Part shown: positions 24,314 to 33,390 of the stretch, piece after piece
Numbering within the stretch: the stretch's first letter is position 1
Layout: each line of letters begins with the position of its first letter
DNA from: Enterococcus sp. BWR-S5
GTDB lineage: Bacteria > Bacillota > Bacilli > Lactobacillales > Enterococcaceae
Direction of reading: 5' to 3'
Assembly (NCBI RefSeq): GCF_016745255.1
Contig: NZ_JADOEQ010000001.1
Span: 434,001 to 498,000, forward strand
DNA: 64,000 nucleotides
Program-made: the position numbers and the translations under genes
Notes under the pieces: model-generated
What the model saw: the letters and a program-made list of their open reading frames with translations, nothing else
Told to the model about the DNA's origin: nothing
Database searches by the model: none

Positions 24314-25801
24314 TTCTCTTTTTTCTCTTTTAAATGCTCGCAGCTGGTTTTGCTCGATGATTTTTCGAAGCTCAATAATGTTTCTTTGAGATAGAATATC
24401 CTCTACGACAACGACACGTTCTCCAGCTAAGTATTGAATGCGATGGTTGCTAACGTACAAATCACTTTTTTCCACTAACTCTTTTTTTGGTGTATTTAAG
24501 AGTGAGGTATTTTGTGTTGTAACAATAACATTGTTGGTAAAGACCATTTTAATGATGGAACTCATTACCTCTGCATGTTCTCTGCCTAAATCACTTAAGA
24601 CGGTGATAGAGACCTTGCTTCTCTTTTTGAAAAGCTGTGCAGGTAATCCTTGCCAATAGAGCATTAGACAATGAAGAATTTCATTTAGGTACATCGTTTT
24701 CCACGGGAAACCGCTCTCTTTTTCAAGCCTAGCCAATGCTTTAGAGGTAAAAGCTGAAAATAGGATAAAATTTTGCTTAATTGATTTTCCGGAGTAGAAA
24801 AATCGTGAATAAATAATATGTTTCTTGTGTGGATAAATTTGATGCAGGCAATAAATATTTTGAATACCCTTTTTTATTTTTACGAGGCTTTGGTCGTCAA
24901 TTGTAACATGCAAACTGCTTTGGATTTCATCAATTAGAAAATCCATTGATTGTTGAATTTGTTTTTCATCTGTGTTTTTCCGGCATGGGAGCCACCAAAA
25001 AATGGTGTTGCTGAAATCGTTGTACCAGTCAGATGGTAATGTCAAACCAAGCTCATCAATGAAAGGAAGCAATTCATTTGTATATTCTTCAGCAGTAACT
25101 GCACCAACACTTGTTCGGAGAACAGCGACTGTTTCTGCTTCGTGTGGAGAAGTATAGCCTTGTTCGATTCTGGTAAGTGTTACTGCGATAGAGAAAGCCA
25201 GATGAATGACACGAATATCGCTGAGGTAAAGCTGGAAGTCTTTGTTTAGTTTTTTGACAAGCCTAAGAATTGCTTCTTTTTTGAATTTGAAAGGCCAACG
25301 ATGGACGCCATAAACCTCTACGAAGTAATAAGAGAAGAAATAGCGGATTTCTCGCTCGTCTTCTCCGTATAAAAAGAAAGGATTTCTTTCAAGTCGCAAA
25401 TTTCTTTCTTTCAAAGGAAGGTTTATTTTTCGATAAAGACGATACAATGTAGAGGCGCTCATAAAGCATTTTTTTTCTAATTCTTCTGAGCCTTGATTGG
25501 GATGAAAAAAGACCGCTTCCAATAAGGTAAAGGCATCTGAACTTTTGAGGATATCTGCATAGATATCATGAACTGAATGATTGGAGGATAGAGACATTTT
25601 TAAACCGTTTCTCTTTGAAACATCAATAGTCAGATAATTTTTCCAGTTGGCTTCTATGTAGTCACAATCCTTGAACACAGTTTTGACAGAACAATGGAGC
25701 TTTGTTGCCAGTCGCTCAGCTGTAATCCAGTCTTCTGCACCATAGAGCCAATTCAGCAACAGGATTCTTCGGGCTATTTTGGTTGAAAGCAATCGTTCCA
25801 T
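24296..25801 (-). CDS. Mga-family transcriptional regulator, copy 1
   Basis: A 501-residue stand-alone regulator of the Mga/AtxA type. Two N-terminal DNA-binding helix-turn-helix regions (about 10-60, with WITAERLATKLHCSVKTVFKDCDYI, and about 90-120, with SASTLYRLYRKINLPL) precede PRD-like regions and a C-terminal EIIB-like domain (VSITVLSDLGREHAEVMSSIIKMVF). PRD histidines may be phosphorylated by the PTS, linking sugar state to surface-protein expression. Strong AAGGAGG before ATG. Clearly more than half identical by eye to copy 2 at 26283-27797 along the whole length. Confidence 0.88.
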   Translation of the reverse strand: MERLLSTKIARRILLLNWLYGAEDWITAERLATKLHCSVKTVFKDCDYIEANWKNYLTIDVSKRNGLKMSLSSNHSVHDIYADILKSSDAFTLLEAVFFHPNQGSEELEKKCFMSASTLYRLYRKINLPLKERNLRLERNPFFLYGEDEREIRYFFSYYFVEVYGVHRWPFKFKKEAILRLVKKLNKDFQLYLSDIRVIHLAFSIAVTLTRIEQGYTSPHEAETVAVLRTSVGAVTAEEYTNELLPFIDELGLTLPSDWYNDFSNTIFWWLPCRKNTDEKQIQQSMDFLIDEIQSSLHVTIDDQSLVKIKKGIQNIYCLHQIYPHKKHIIYSRFFYSGKSIKQNFILFSAFTSKALARLEKESGFPWKTMYLNEILHCLMLYWQGLPAQLFKKRSKVSITVLSDLGREHAEVMSSIIKMVFTNNVIVTTQNTSLLNTPKKELVEKSDLYVSNHRIQYLAGERVVVVEDILSQRNIIELRKIIEQNQLRAFKREKREAMISK

Positions 25802-26244
25802 AGTCAGTTTTCCTCCTTATTTCAAAAAGTTCCTATCAAATGAAAAAATAGAAATATCTCACTTATACCAAGGATTATATCATTTTTTTTGTTCCATTTT
25901 AACTTTTTTTATAAAATTAATTCTAGTTGTTTTTCAAAAAACAGTATATGATAATAGTGTAAACAAAAACAGATTTAACTTATTGATGAACAAAAAAATC
26001 GTTTGCTAATTACTTCTACGAGTATGTGTCAAAATATTTAGGGATTAACTGCTTCTAAATATATGCGTGGTGACAGTGTTTACTATGAAAAATTTTTAGT
26101 GTATCCTTTGAGAAAATGGACAAAGGCAAGTGGAGATTCGTGTATATACCAATGAGGCTATAAGAGATAGCTGTCATTGTATATAAATAATTATCGAAAA
26201 ATACTAAGAGTATGTAGATTTTCCCCAAAAATTTACGTAAATAT
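25802..26244 (+). pseudogene. Gap between the two Mga genes, probably a deleted divergent target gene
   Basis: No intact gene is visible. The part next to Mga copy 1 (25802-26000) resembles the segment between Mga copy 2 and the sortase-like gene: both have AAGGATTATA followed by CAT and T-rich sequence, then TATATGATAA/TATATGATGA and AAACAGATTT before a TTAT-GAT motif. The far end (about 26203-26236, TATGTAGATTTTCCCC) resembles 29075-29105 (TTTGTAGATTTCCCC) downstream of the sortase-like gene. The coding part in between seems lost. Confidence 0.45.
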
Positions 26245-26285
26245 TCAGGCTTGAAGTGTATCCTGCTTCAAGCCTGATTTTTTTA
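26245..26285. terminator. Bidirectional terminator of Mga copy 2
   Basis: TCAGGCTTGAAG (26245-26256) pairs with CTTCAAGCCTGA (26266-26277), with a T run on the plus strand and an AT-rich tail on the minus strand. Confidence 0.82.
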
Positions 26286-27797
26286 TGATTGTTTTGCAGT
26301 TGCTGCTTTCTTTTTTGCATTGGTAAAGGCAAAAAGTTGATTTTGTTCAATAATTTTTCTTAACTCAACAATGTTTTTAGAGGATAGAATATCCTCAACC
26401 ACTACGACTTTTTCTTGAGACACATGTTCAATATGGTGATTGCTTACATAAAGGTCACGCTTACTGCCAGACTGCTTTTTTGGAGAGTCAAAGAGGGAGG
26501 CATTTTGTGTAGTCACACTTACGTTGTTCAAAAAAGTCATCCTCAAAATAGTTCCCATCACCTCCGCATGTTCTTTTCCAAGATCACTTAATACAGCGAT
26601 AGAGACTTTCCCACGATTATTGAACAGCTGTGTGGGTAAATCCTCCCAATAAAGCATAAAATCATGAAGGACTTCGTTTAAGTAAAACGTATTCCATGGC
26701 AATCCATCACTCTTTTCAACCTCTGTAAGGACCTTTGAGATACGTGTTGAGAATAATATAAAGTTCTGTTTAATTGATTTCCCGGAATAGAAAAAGCGAG
26801 AGTAAATAATATGCTTTTTATAGGGATATATCCGATGATAGCAGTAGAGATTCCGAATGATTTGATTGATTTTTTTACGGCTTAAATCATCGATTGAAGT
26901 ATTCAATTCATTATTAACAGCCAGAATCAGTTGATCAGCAAGTATTTGTGTCTTTTCTTCTGTTTCTGAAGAGTCATTTCCGAATATCCACCAGAAGACG
27001 CTGTAGCAGAAGTCATTTTTCCAGTTAGGCTGGGTAGAAACATTCAAGTCGCTCACCAGAGAAGTCAAGTCCTGTTGATAGTCTTCCATGTTGCACTTCA
27101 GCAAATTTTCAGCGAGATTTTCTTCTTTCCGCATCTCATCTTCAGCAGTAAATCCTTGATCAAGTCTGGTAAGTGTAACCGCAATAGAAAAAGCCATTTG
27201 TATAATCCGGAAATCACTAAGATAAAGCTGGAAATCTTTATTGATTTTTCTTGCCAGGTTAAGTACCTTTGTTTTGTCCAAGTGAAAAGGCCATTTATGA
27301 ACGCCATACACTTCAATGAAATAAGAAATGAAGAAGTAACGAATCTGTCTTTCGCTTGTTCCTGAAAAGGTGAAGGGATTGCTTTCAATGGATAAATGCC
27401 GCTCCTTCAATGCTTTATTCAACTTTCTGGATAAGCGGTAAAGTGAAGAGCTGCTTAGAAAAATGCGATTCGCCATCTCATCTGAGCTGTCTCTGGGATG
27501 GAAGAAGATTGCCTCCATAAGCGTAAACGAATCGGAACGTTTAATGATATCAACATAGATATCATGAATGGAGTGGTAGGTTGATATTGTCAATTTGATA
27601 CCGCTCTTTTTTGAAGTTTCTATTGTCAACTGATCGGGCCAGCGTTCTTCTATATAACGGCAATCAGCAAAAACGGTTTTAGTTGAGCAATGAAGTCGAG
27701 CGGCGAGTTTTTCAGTTGTCAGCCAATCGTCTGCTCCATACAGAAGGTTCAATAGTAGAATTCTTCGAGTCATCTCTGTGGTGATAAGTTGTTCCAT
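26283..27797 (-). CDS. Mga-family transcriptional regulator, copy 2
   Basis: A 504-residue paralogue of copy 1 with the same layout: N-terminal helix-turn-helix WLTTEKLAARLHCSTKTVFADCRYI, second winged helix (SSSSLYRLSRKLNKAL), PRD-like middle with SRFFYSGKSIKQNFILFS, and EIIB-like tail (VSIAVLSDLGKEHAEVMGTILRM). ATG 27797 follows GAGGAG by about 8 nt. It is divergent from the secreted sortase-like gene, its most likely target by analogy with Mga systems. Confidence 0.88.
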   Translation of the reverse strand: MEQLITTEMTRRILLLNLLYGADDWLTTEKLAARLHCSTKTVFADCRYIEERWPDQLTIETSKKSGIKLTISTYHSIHDIYVDIIKRSDSFTLMEAIFFHPRDSSDEMANRIFLSSSSLYRLSRKLNKALKERHLSIESNPFTFSGTSERQIRYFFISYFIEVYGVHKWPFHLDKTKVLNLARKINKDFQLYLSDFRIIQMAFSIAVTLTRLDQGFTAEDEMRKEENLAENLLKCNMEDYQQDLTSLVSDLNVSTQPNWKNDFCYSVFWWIFGNDSSETEEKTQILADQLILAVNNELNTSIDDLSRKKINQIIRNLYCYHRIYPYKKHIIYSRFFYSGKSIKQNFILFSTRISKVLTEVEKSDGLPWNTFYLNEVLHDFMLYWEDLPTQLFNNRGKVSIAVLSDLGKEHAEVMGTILRMTFLNNVSVTTQNASLFDSPKKQSGSKRDLYVSNHHIEHVSQEKVVVVEDILSSKNIVELRKIIEQNQLFAFTNAKKKAATAKQS

Positions 27798-28022
27798 AAT
27801 CTGTTCTCCTCTAGTTTCAAATTGTTCTCATGATTGAGAAGATTTTGAAATAATCCTGTTACAACAAGGATTATACCATGTTTTTTAATGAAAATTAACT
27901 GATATAGATTTCTTATCGTTAGCTGTTTCAGACGATTAGCTATATGATGAAAATGTAGAAAGCAAACAGATTTTGGTTTATCGATAAATGTAAATCTCAT
28001 CATGAAACAGGAGGGATTTATT

Positions 28023-29033
28023 ATGAAAGCCAATGTATTGAAATTCGCTGTAGCTATCGGATTGTTGACGATTGCAGGTGGTACAACTTACGCAGAAATA
28101 CGGAATCAGGCAGATAACGAAAATACTGTAGAACAAGTCGCAAAAGTAAATAAAGAAGACACCACAGCCCCTGTTGTTTCAGCAAAAAATGTGACAGTTA
28201 CAGTCGGGCAGAAGGTAAATGTACTAGATGGCGTTACTGCTGAAGATGCTGAAGATGGCGATATTTCCGGTCGAGTTGTCGCAGATAAAAGTGTAGATAC
28301 ATCAAGGGCCGGAAAACAAGTAGTACGTTATTCTGCTACTGATAATAGTGGGAATATCGGCTGGACAGATCGTACATACACAGTTGTCAAAGCAAAAGAG
28401 GAGAAGAAAGCCGAAACTGCTGACAGTAGTCAAGCGCCGGCTGTTGTAGAAGAAGCACCAGCTGTTGAAGCAGATCCGGCAACAGTGGAGGTTCCTGCTA
28501 TGGAAGCTGAAACCCCGACAGTTGAAGCGGCACAGCCTGCTGAGGCAGCTAACGAAGCATCTGCACCGGCAAACAATACGATTGACCAGACTCCGGCAGC
28601 ACAGCCAAGTGCACCAACCTATCAAGCGATGACAATGTATATCAACGGTGCGGCGATTCCTTATCAAAATGGTGGTTCAGCAGGACAAAGTATTATTGAT
28701 GGAAACCCGAACGGTACTGTTTCTACATGGGGCGGTGCAGCCGTACAATCAGGAAATGATGGGTTGAATTCACACTTCATTGGTCATAATCCTGGAATCT
28801 TCAGTGCCATTTTTGGTCTTGGCGGTGGCAGCCAAATCATTGTGACAGATAGCGCCGGTACACCAACGACGTATACAGTCAGCAGTGTCACCAAGGTTGA
28901 TGATTACGCTACTGAAATCGGCACAGGAAATAATATCTGGGATATGATTACCGGCACTGGCGGTGGCGAACGAATCACGTTACAAACCTGTATTGATGAT
29001 GCAACCAACTTAATTGTTTTCGCCTATAAATAG
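28023..29033 (+). CDS. Secreted protein with Ig-like domain and sortase-like C-terminal domain
   Basis: A 336-residue protein. Signal peptide about 1-27 (MKANVLKFAVAIGLLTIAGG). An Ig-like DUF5011-type domain covers about 42-120 (TTAPVVSAKNVTVTVGQ to TDRTYTVV), followed by an Ala/Pro/Glu-rich linker to about 205 and a sortase-like fold to the end. The last shows FIGHNPG (His about 254) and TLQTC (Cys323) in the sortase His and Cys contexts. No Arg follows the Cys; the terminal Lys336 lies at the +13 spacing where sortase A has its Arg. No membrane anchor or LPXTG is present. ATG 28023 follows AGGAGG. Confidence 0.8.
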   Translation: MKANVLKFAVAIGLLTIAGGTTYAEIRNQADNENTVEQVAKVNKEDTTAPVVSAKNVTVTVGQKVNVLDGVTAEDAEDGDISGRVVADKSVDTSRAGKQVVRYSATDNSGNIGWTDRTYTVVKAKEEKKAETADSSQAPAVVEEAPAVEADPATVEVPAMEAETPTVEAAQPAEAANEASAPANNTIDQTPAAQPSAPTYQAMTMYINGAAIPYQNGGSAGQSIIDGNPNGTVSTWGGAAVQSGNDGLNSHFIGHNPGIFSAIFGLGGGSQIIVTDSAGTPTTYTVSSVTKVDDYATEIGTGNNIWDMITGTGGGERITLQTCIDDATNLIVFAYK

Positions 29034-29116
29034 TCGTATAAATTCTGTAAAACTTTTTACAGTCATTTATAAAAGAGAGTTTGTAGATTTCCCCAAATTT
29101 ACTTAAGCTTTTAACC

Positions 29117-29151
29117 AAAGAACGCACTCAGCGGATGAGTGCGTTTTTTGG
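29117..29151 (+). terminator. Terminator after the sortase-like gene
   Basis: AACGCACTCA (29121-29130) pairs with TGAGTGCGTT (29136-29145), followed by TTTT. The rest of the gap to 29440 holds no gene I can support. Confidence 0.88.
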
Positions 29152-29444
29152 TGGGGTTAACATAGTTCAATTGATTTTTTTATTTTTGCAGCTATTGTGT
29201 TCTTCATACTTTTTACAGTGTATCCCTTTTTTATTAAACGTTTTCATTCGCTCTGTTTTTATACTTAGTGTAACATATATTGATGAAGAGCAAATCGGTT
29301 AAATCAAAGATGTCTGTCATGTGAATTTCTCGAACTTTTAGAAGCATGAAAGGAGGATGTTAGCGCAACACTTCACAGACTTTCTATAAGGTTTTCTGTA
29401 TCAAAACAGCAGATTTCAGCTTTTCAAAAGATTTTTGTCGTCTT

Positions 29445-29473
29445 TTGACAATACTTGTGAAAGTTTCATGATT
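29445..29473 (+). promoter_or_regulatory. Probable promoter of the prs paralogue
   Basis: TTGACA (29445-29450), 17 nt, CATGAT (29468-29473). An extended -10 candidate TGGTAAAAT lies further downstream (29489-29497), so the exact start is uncertain. Confidence 0.5.
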
Positions 29474-29530
29474 TTTCAGGCGATCAATGGTAAAATGAAT
29501 AAAGTAAAATGAGGAAAAGTGGAGGGAATC

Positions 29531-30496
29531 ATGGGCAGCAAATATAAAGATGATACATTGCGAATTTTTAGTTTGAATGCCAATAAACCTTTAGCAGAAA
29601 AGATTGCTAAGGTCGTTGGAACAAAATTAGGAGAGAGCACTGTTCGCCAATTTAGCGATGGTGAAATTCAAATCAACATCGAAGAAAGTATTCGAGGGGA
29701 TCATGTTTATTTGATTCAGGCAACGAATGCACCTGTTAATGACCATTTAATGGAGCTGTTGATTATGATTGATGCGTTGAAGCGGGCAAGTGCCAAAACG
29801 ATCAATGTCATATTACCTTATTATGGGTATGCCCGTCAGGACCGTACAGCGAAGCCAAGAGAGCCGATTACGGCGAAATTGGTGGCTAATATGCTGGTGG
29901 AGGCAGGAGCAACACGTCTGCTGACTTTGGACTTACATACGGTACAGGTACAGGGATTTTTCGATATTCCTGTGGATAACCTATTTACGATGCCATTGTT
30001 TGCCCAGCATTATCAGGACAAAAAGCTTACGGGTGAAAATATTGTTGTTGTATCGCCTAAAAATAGCGGTGTACAACGTGCACGGAGCCTTTCCGAATAT
30101 TTAGACGCTTCTCTGGCGATAGTCGATCAGGAAGAAGTAGACGGCGTTCGTTCCGGGTATGTGATTGGTGAAATCAAAGGAAAAACATGTATCTTGGTAG
30201 ATGACATCATCAATACCGGAGAAACACTGACTGTTGCTGCTGAAATACTGGCGGAGAACGGAGCAGCTGAAGTTTATGCCTGCGGTTCTCATGGACTTTT
30301 GTCAGCAGGTGGCAAAGAACGAATTGATGCCTCGCCAATCAAACAGCTGTGTATCACTGATTCAGTTGTTGTATCGGAAGATCGCAGTCCCGAGTGTTTA
30401 GCTATTGTTTCCTGTGCACCACTTATGGGAGAAGCACTTAAGAGAATTCATGAAAACACACCGATGAGTCCGCTATTTCATTTGAAGAAAAAGTGA
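29531..30496 (+). CDS. prs: Ribose-phosphate pyrophosphokinase (divergent paralogue)
   Basis: Forms PRPP from ribose-5-phosphate and ATP for nucleotide, His and Trp synthesis. The 321-residue chain shows the family core: RQFSDGEIQINIEESIRG, PYYGYARQDRTAKPREPITAKL, TLDLHTVQVQGFFDIPVDNL and the PRPP loop CILVDDIINTG. It departs from housekeeping Prs in VSPKNSGVQRAR (usually with Asp-x-Gly-Gly) and has DQEEVDG in place of the basic DKRR-type segment. This marks it as the second type found in Lactobacillales. ATG 29531 follows GGAGGG. It is monogenic between terminators. Confidence 0.92.
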   Translation: MGSKYKDDTLRIFSLNANKPLAEKIAKVVGTKLGESTVRQFSDGEIQINIEESIRGDHVYLIQATNAPVNDHLMELLIMIDALKRASAKTINVILPYYGYARQDRTAKPREPITAKLVANMLVEAGATRLLTLDLHTVQVQGFFDIPVDNLFTMPLFAQHYQDKKLTGENIVVVSPKNSGVQRARSLSEYLDASLAIVDQEEVDGVRSGYVIGEIKGKTCILVDDIINTGETLTVAAEILAENGAAEVYACGSHGLLSAGGKERIDASPIKQLCITDSVVVSEDRSPECLAIVSCAPLMGEALKRIHENTPMSPLFHLKKK

Positions 30497-30519
30497 TTGA
30501 CCATTAAAAAAATTAGAAA

Positions 30520-30555
30520 AAAACGGCTGGTTGAAGCATCTTCTAGCCGTTTTAA
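30520..30555 (+). terminator. Terminator after prs
   Basis: AAAACGGCTGG (30520-30530) pairs with CTAGCCGTTTT (30543-30553), with one G-U pair. Confidence 0.82.
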
Positions 30556-30638
30556 CTATTCTCAAGCGCAGCATTTTTCGGGTTTGCTTGGAGAATAGGC
30601 GACTAGTTATAAATTTGGAGGATATGGAAGGAGAACGT

Positions 30639-31538
30639 ATGAAAGAACAGAAAAAAGGGATTATATTAGGCTTGACTGCTTATGTGTTATGGGGAATCAT
30701 TCCTCTTTATTGGAAACTTTTACCAACCGTTCAGTCAATGGATATTTTGAGCTACCGTATTGTTTGGTCATTCTTATTTATGGGCATTTATATTCTTATT
30801 ACAAAGCGTGGAGCAGCATTTATACAGGAAGTAAAATCTGTGATAAAGGATAAAAAGAAGCTTGTCGGTATCATTGCCGCCGCTATTTTGATTTCAATTA
30901 ATTGGTTTACCTTTATCTACTCAGTGGGACAGGGAAGAGTAACGGAAGCTAGTCTAGGTTATTATATGAATCCGTTGGTTAATGTATTGCTGGGAACCAT
31001 CATCCTGAAGGAAAAATTGAATAGAGCGGGGATTATTGCCTGTCTTTTGGCCTTGACTGGTGTCTTGTTACTGACAATTCAAACCGGTGTTGTCCCTTAT
31101 GCTTCTCTTATTATGGCTTTTTCATTCAGTTTTTATGGCTTGTTGAAGAAGAAAATTGAAATCAGCTCGTATACCGGATTGACGCTGGAAACCTTCGTTA
31201 TCTTGCCGATTGCTTTAATCTATCTCTTCTTTTTCTCGGAAAAGGGCTTTATGGCTTATGATATAAACATCAACCTGTTATTAATGGGAGCGGGAATTGT
31301 GACGGCTATTCCGCTGTTATTGTTTGCAGAAGCAGCTAAAAGGATTTCCTATATTATTGTTGGCTTCATTCAATATATCAATCCGACAATTATGCTGCTG
31401 TTCGCAGTATTCCTATTCAAAGAACCCTATACAACGGCTCAATTTACAGCGTTTGGTTTTATTTGGTTGGGTATAGCGGTATTTACTTACAGCAGCTACT
31501 TAACGTTCAAAAAAGAACAGCAGATTTTAGGAGAATAA
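30639..31538 (+). CDS. rarD: RarD-like EamA-family transporter
   Basis: A 299-residue inner-membrane protein with ten predicted hydrophobic segments in two EamA repeats, starting MKEQKKGIILGLTAYVLWGIIPLYWKL. WGIIPLYWK and NWFTFIYSVGQGRVTEASLGYYMNPL are characteristic of RarD. Substrate is unknown for most members; the family belongs to the drug/metabolite superfamily. The start is set by GGAAGGAG 6 nt before ATG 30639. Confidence 0.88.
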   Translation: MKEQKKGIILGLTAYVLWGIIPLYWKLLPTVQSMDILSYRIVWSFLFMGIYILITKRGAAFIQEVKSVIKDKKKLVGIIAAAILISINWFTFIYSVGQGRVTEASLGYYMNPLVNVLLGTIILKEKLNRAGIIACLLALTGVLLLTIQTGVVPYASLIMAFSFSFYGLLKKKIEISSYTGLTLETFVILPIALIYLFFFSEKGFMAYDININLLLMGAGIVTAIPLLLFAEAAKRISYIIVGFIQYINPTIMLLFAVFLFKEPYTTAQFTAFGFIWLGIAVFTYSSYLTFKKEQQILGE

Positions 31539-31545
31539 AGATACT

Positions 31546-31574
31546 TTGAGGAATCTGGTACTCTATGCTAGAAT
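31546..31574 (+). promoter_or_regulatory. Promoter of the iscS-type gene
   Basis: TTGAGG, 17-nt spacer, TAGAAT, ending 38 nt before the start codon. Confidence 0.72.
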
Positions 31575-31612
31575 GACTCAATGAAGAAGAGCATTAAGAA
31601 AGGACGAACCCG

Positions 31613-32758
31613 ATGAAATACATTTATTTAGATCATGCAGCAACTACGCCGATGCATCCGGATGTGATCGAAGAAATGACAACAGTGATGAACAGTATCT
31701 TTGGCAACCCATCCAGTATCCATGGTGTTGGACGAGAGGCACATCAGAAGTTGGAAGCGGTTCGTCAGGTAATCGCTGACAGCTTAAAGGTCAAGCCTCA
31801 TGAAATTATTTTTACAAGCGGTGGAACAGAGGGCGATAATACAGCGATTATTGAAACAGCAGAGGTAATGAAAAAGCAGGGCAAGCACATTATCACGACA
31901 GCGGTGGAACACCCTGCTGTTTTGCAGCCGCTGCGCTATTTGGAAAGCAAAGGCTACGACGTGACCTATCTCCCCGTGGATGAATCTGGACGAATTATAT
32001 TGAAGGATTTTAAATCAGCGTTGAGAGAAGATACGATTTTGGTTTCAATTGTTTATGGAAATAGTGAGACGGGCCAGTTGATGCCTATCAAGGAAATTGG
32101 TGAAATACTACAGGAGCATCCAGCCGTGTTCCATACAGACGCGGTACAAGCTTATGGTTCTGAAGAGATTTCTCCAAAGGAAATGGGTATAGACCTTCTG
32201 AGTGCTTCAGGTCATAAAATCAACGGTCCCAAAGGTGTAGGTTTCTTATATAAAAGAGATGGCCTAGTTTTTCAACCTTTGTTGCGTGGTGGAGAGCAGG
32301 AAGAAAAAAGACGTGCTGGAACAGAAAATATTGCTGGAATAGCGGGAATGGGGAAAGCTGTTGAATGGCTGACACCAGCAGAGAAAGCCGCTCATAAAGC
32401 TAAAAATAAGGATTTCCAAGAAATCATCTTAGATAAGCTGAGTGAGGCTGGGATTGATTATCAGATTAATGGGGATTGCGAAAATAAGTTATCTCATATT
32501 TTGAATATTTGGTTCAAAGGTGTCTCCGGTGATTTATTGTTAATGCATTTGGATCTTAATGGTGTGGCTGTCTCGATTGGTTCTGCTTGTACAGCAGGAA
32601 CGGTTGATCCTTCTCATGTGTTGGAAGCTATTTATGGGAAAGGTCACCCAGCCGTAAAGGAATCGCTTAGAATCAGCTTTGGCTATGGAAATACAGAAGA
32701 AGAGATGATACGCTTTGCTGATTTGTTGATTAAGACTGTTCAACGACTAAAGAATTAG
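31613..32758 (+). CDS. iscS: Cysteine desulfurase (IscS/NifS family)
   Basis: PLP enzyme that takes sulfur from cysteine, here most likely for tRNA 2-thiolation via MnmA. In 381 residues: DHAATTPMHP at the N-terminus, the PLP lysine in SASGHKINGPKG (Lys202) and the sulfur-accepting Cys326 in GSACTAGTVDPSH. ATG 31613 has AAAGGA 8 nt upstream. The next gene is DUF1831, a usual companion of NifS in Lactobacillales. mnmA, often adjacent in relatives, lies 12 kb further on, beyond a sugar locus. Confidence 0.94.
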   Translation: MKYIYLDHAATTPMHPDVIEEMTTVMNSIFGNPSSIHGVGREAHQKLEAVRQVIADSLKVKPHEIIFTSGGTEGDNTAIIETAEVMKKQGKHIITTAVEHPAVLQPLRYLESKGYDVTYLPVDESGRIILKDFKSALREDTILVSIVYGNSETGQLMPIKEIGEILQEHPAVFHTDAVQAYGSEEISPKEMGIDLLSASGHKINGPKGVGFLYKRDGLVFQPLLRGGEQEEKRRAGTENIAGIAGMGKAVEWLTPAEKAAHKAKNKDFQEIILDKLSEAGIDYQINGDCENKLSHILNIWFKGVSGDLLLMHLDLNGVAVSIGSACTAGTVDPSHVLEAIYGKGHPAVKESLRISFGYGNTEEEMIRFADLLIKTVQRLKN

Positions 32759-32840
32759 TATAGATTTTATAGAATTTGACTAGAAAAAGTGACACTTTCC
32801 TACTATAATAAAAGATGAAATGAAATAAAGAGGTGAGAAG

Positions 32841-33182
32841 ATGGCATTTAAGGAAACAGCAGCAGTAGAAGGATCAGACGTATTTTACAAAGTGAATCCT
32901 GCAGCAAAACGTTATACACTAAGAGATAACGGCTTTACAGAAACGAATTCCGGTAATTTCCAATTGATTCGCTCATTGGATGCAACACCGCAAAGCAAGG
33001 AAGGCTTTAAGCTGAAAATTACAGTTTCTAAGGACTTACAAACATTGAAAATGTCTGTAACGACTGCAAACGGCTTGAAGTCTATGAATATTTTCAAAAA
33101 TGAAAAGCATATCATGAGTCAGGAGAAATTTTATTTTCTGATGGATGGAATGATTAGCCGTGGTGTGTTTGAAAAAGTATAA
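32841..33182 (+). CDS. DUF1831 family protein
   Basis: A 113-residue cytoplasmic protein (MAFKETAAVEGSDVFYKVNPAAKRYTLRD opening, split by no membrane segment) of the DUF1831 family, which in Lactobacillales travels with the NifS-type desulfurase. A link to sulfur transfer or tRNA modification is suggested only by that linkage. The start follows GAGGTGAG. Ends before a strong terminator. Confidence 0.85.
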   Translation: MAFKETAAVEGSDVFYKVNPAAKRYTLRDNGFTETNSGNFQLIRSLDATPQSKEGFKLKITVSKDLQTLKMSVTTANGLKSMNIFKNEKHIMSQEKFYFLMDGMISRGVFEKV

Positions 33183-33267
33183 AGGTGGGAACTGAAAGTT
33201 TCGTAAAAACTGTTTTGAGTAAGCTGCTTAAAATAGAAGGAACAGAAGAGTTATTCGCTTATCATAG

Positions 33268-33304
33268 GAAGGCTTGCAGCCAATGAGCTGCAAGCTTCTT
33301 TTTT
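33268..33304 (+). terminator. Terminator after DUF1831 gene
   Basis: GAAGGCTTGCAGC (33268-33280) pairs with GCTGCAAGCTTC (33287-33298), followed by six T. Confidence 0.9.
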
Positions 33305-33390
33305 GTCTTATACACTAACAATAAATTATTCTGCTATACTTAGATTCAAATAGGTAAACATTTAAGGACTTTGAGTGAGGGAGAATAAAA

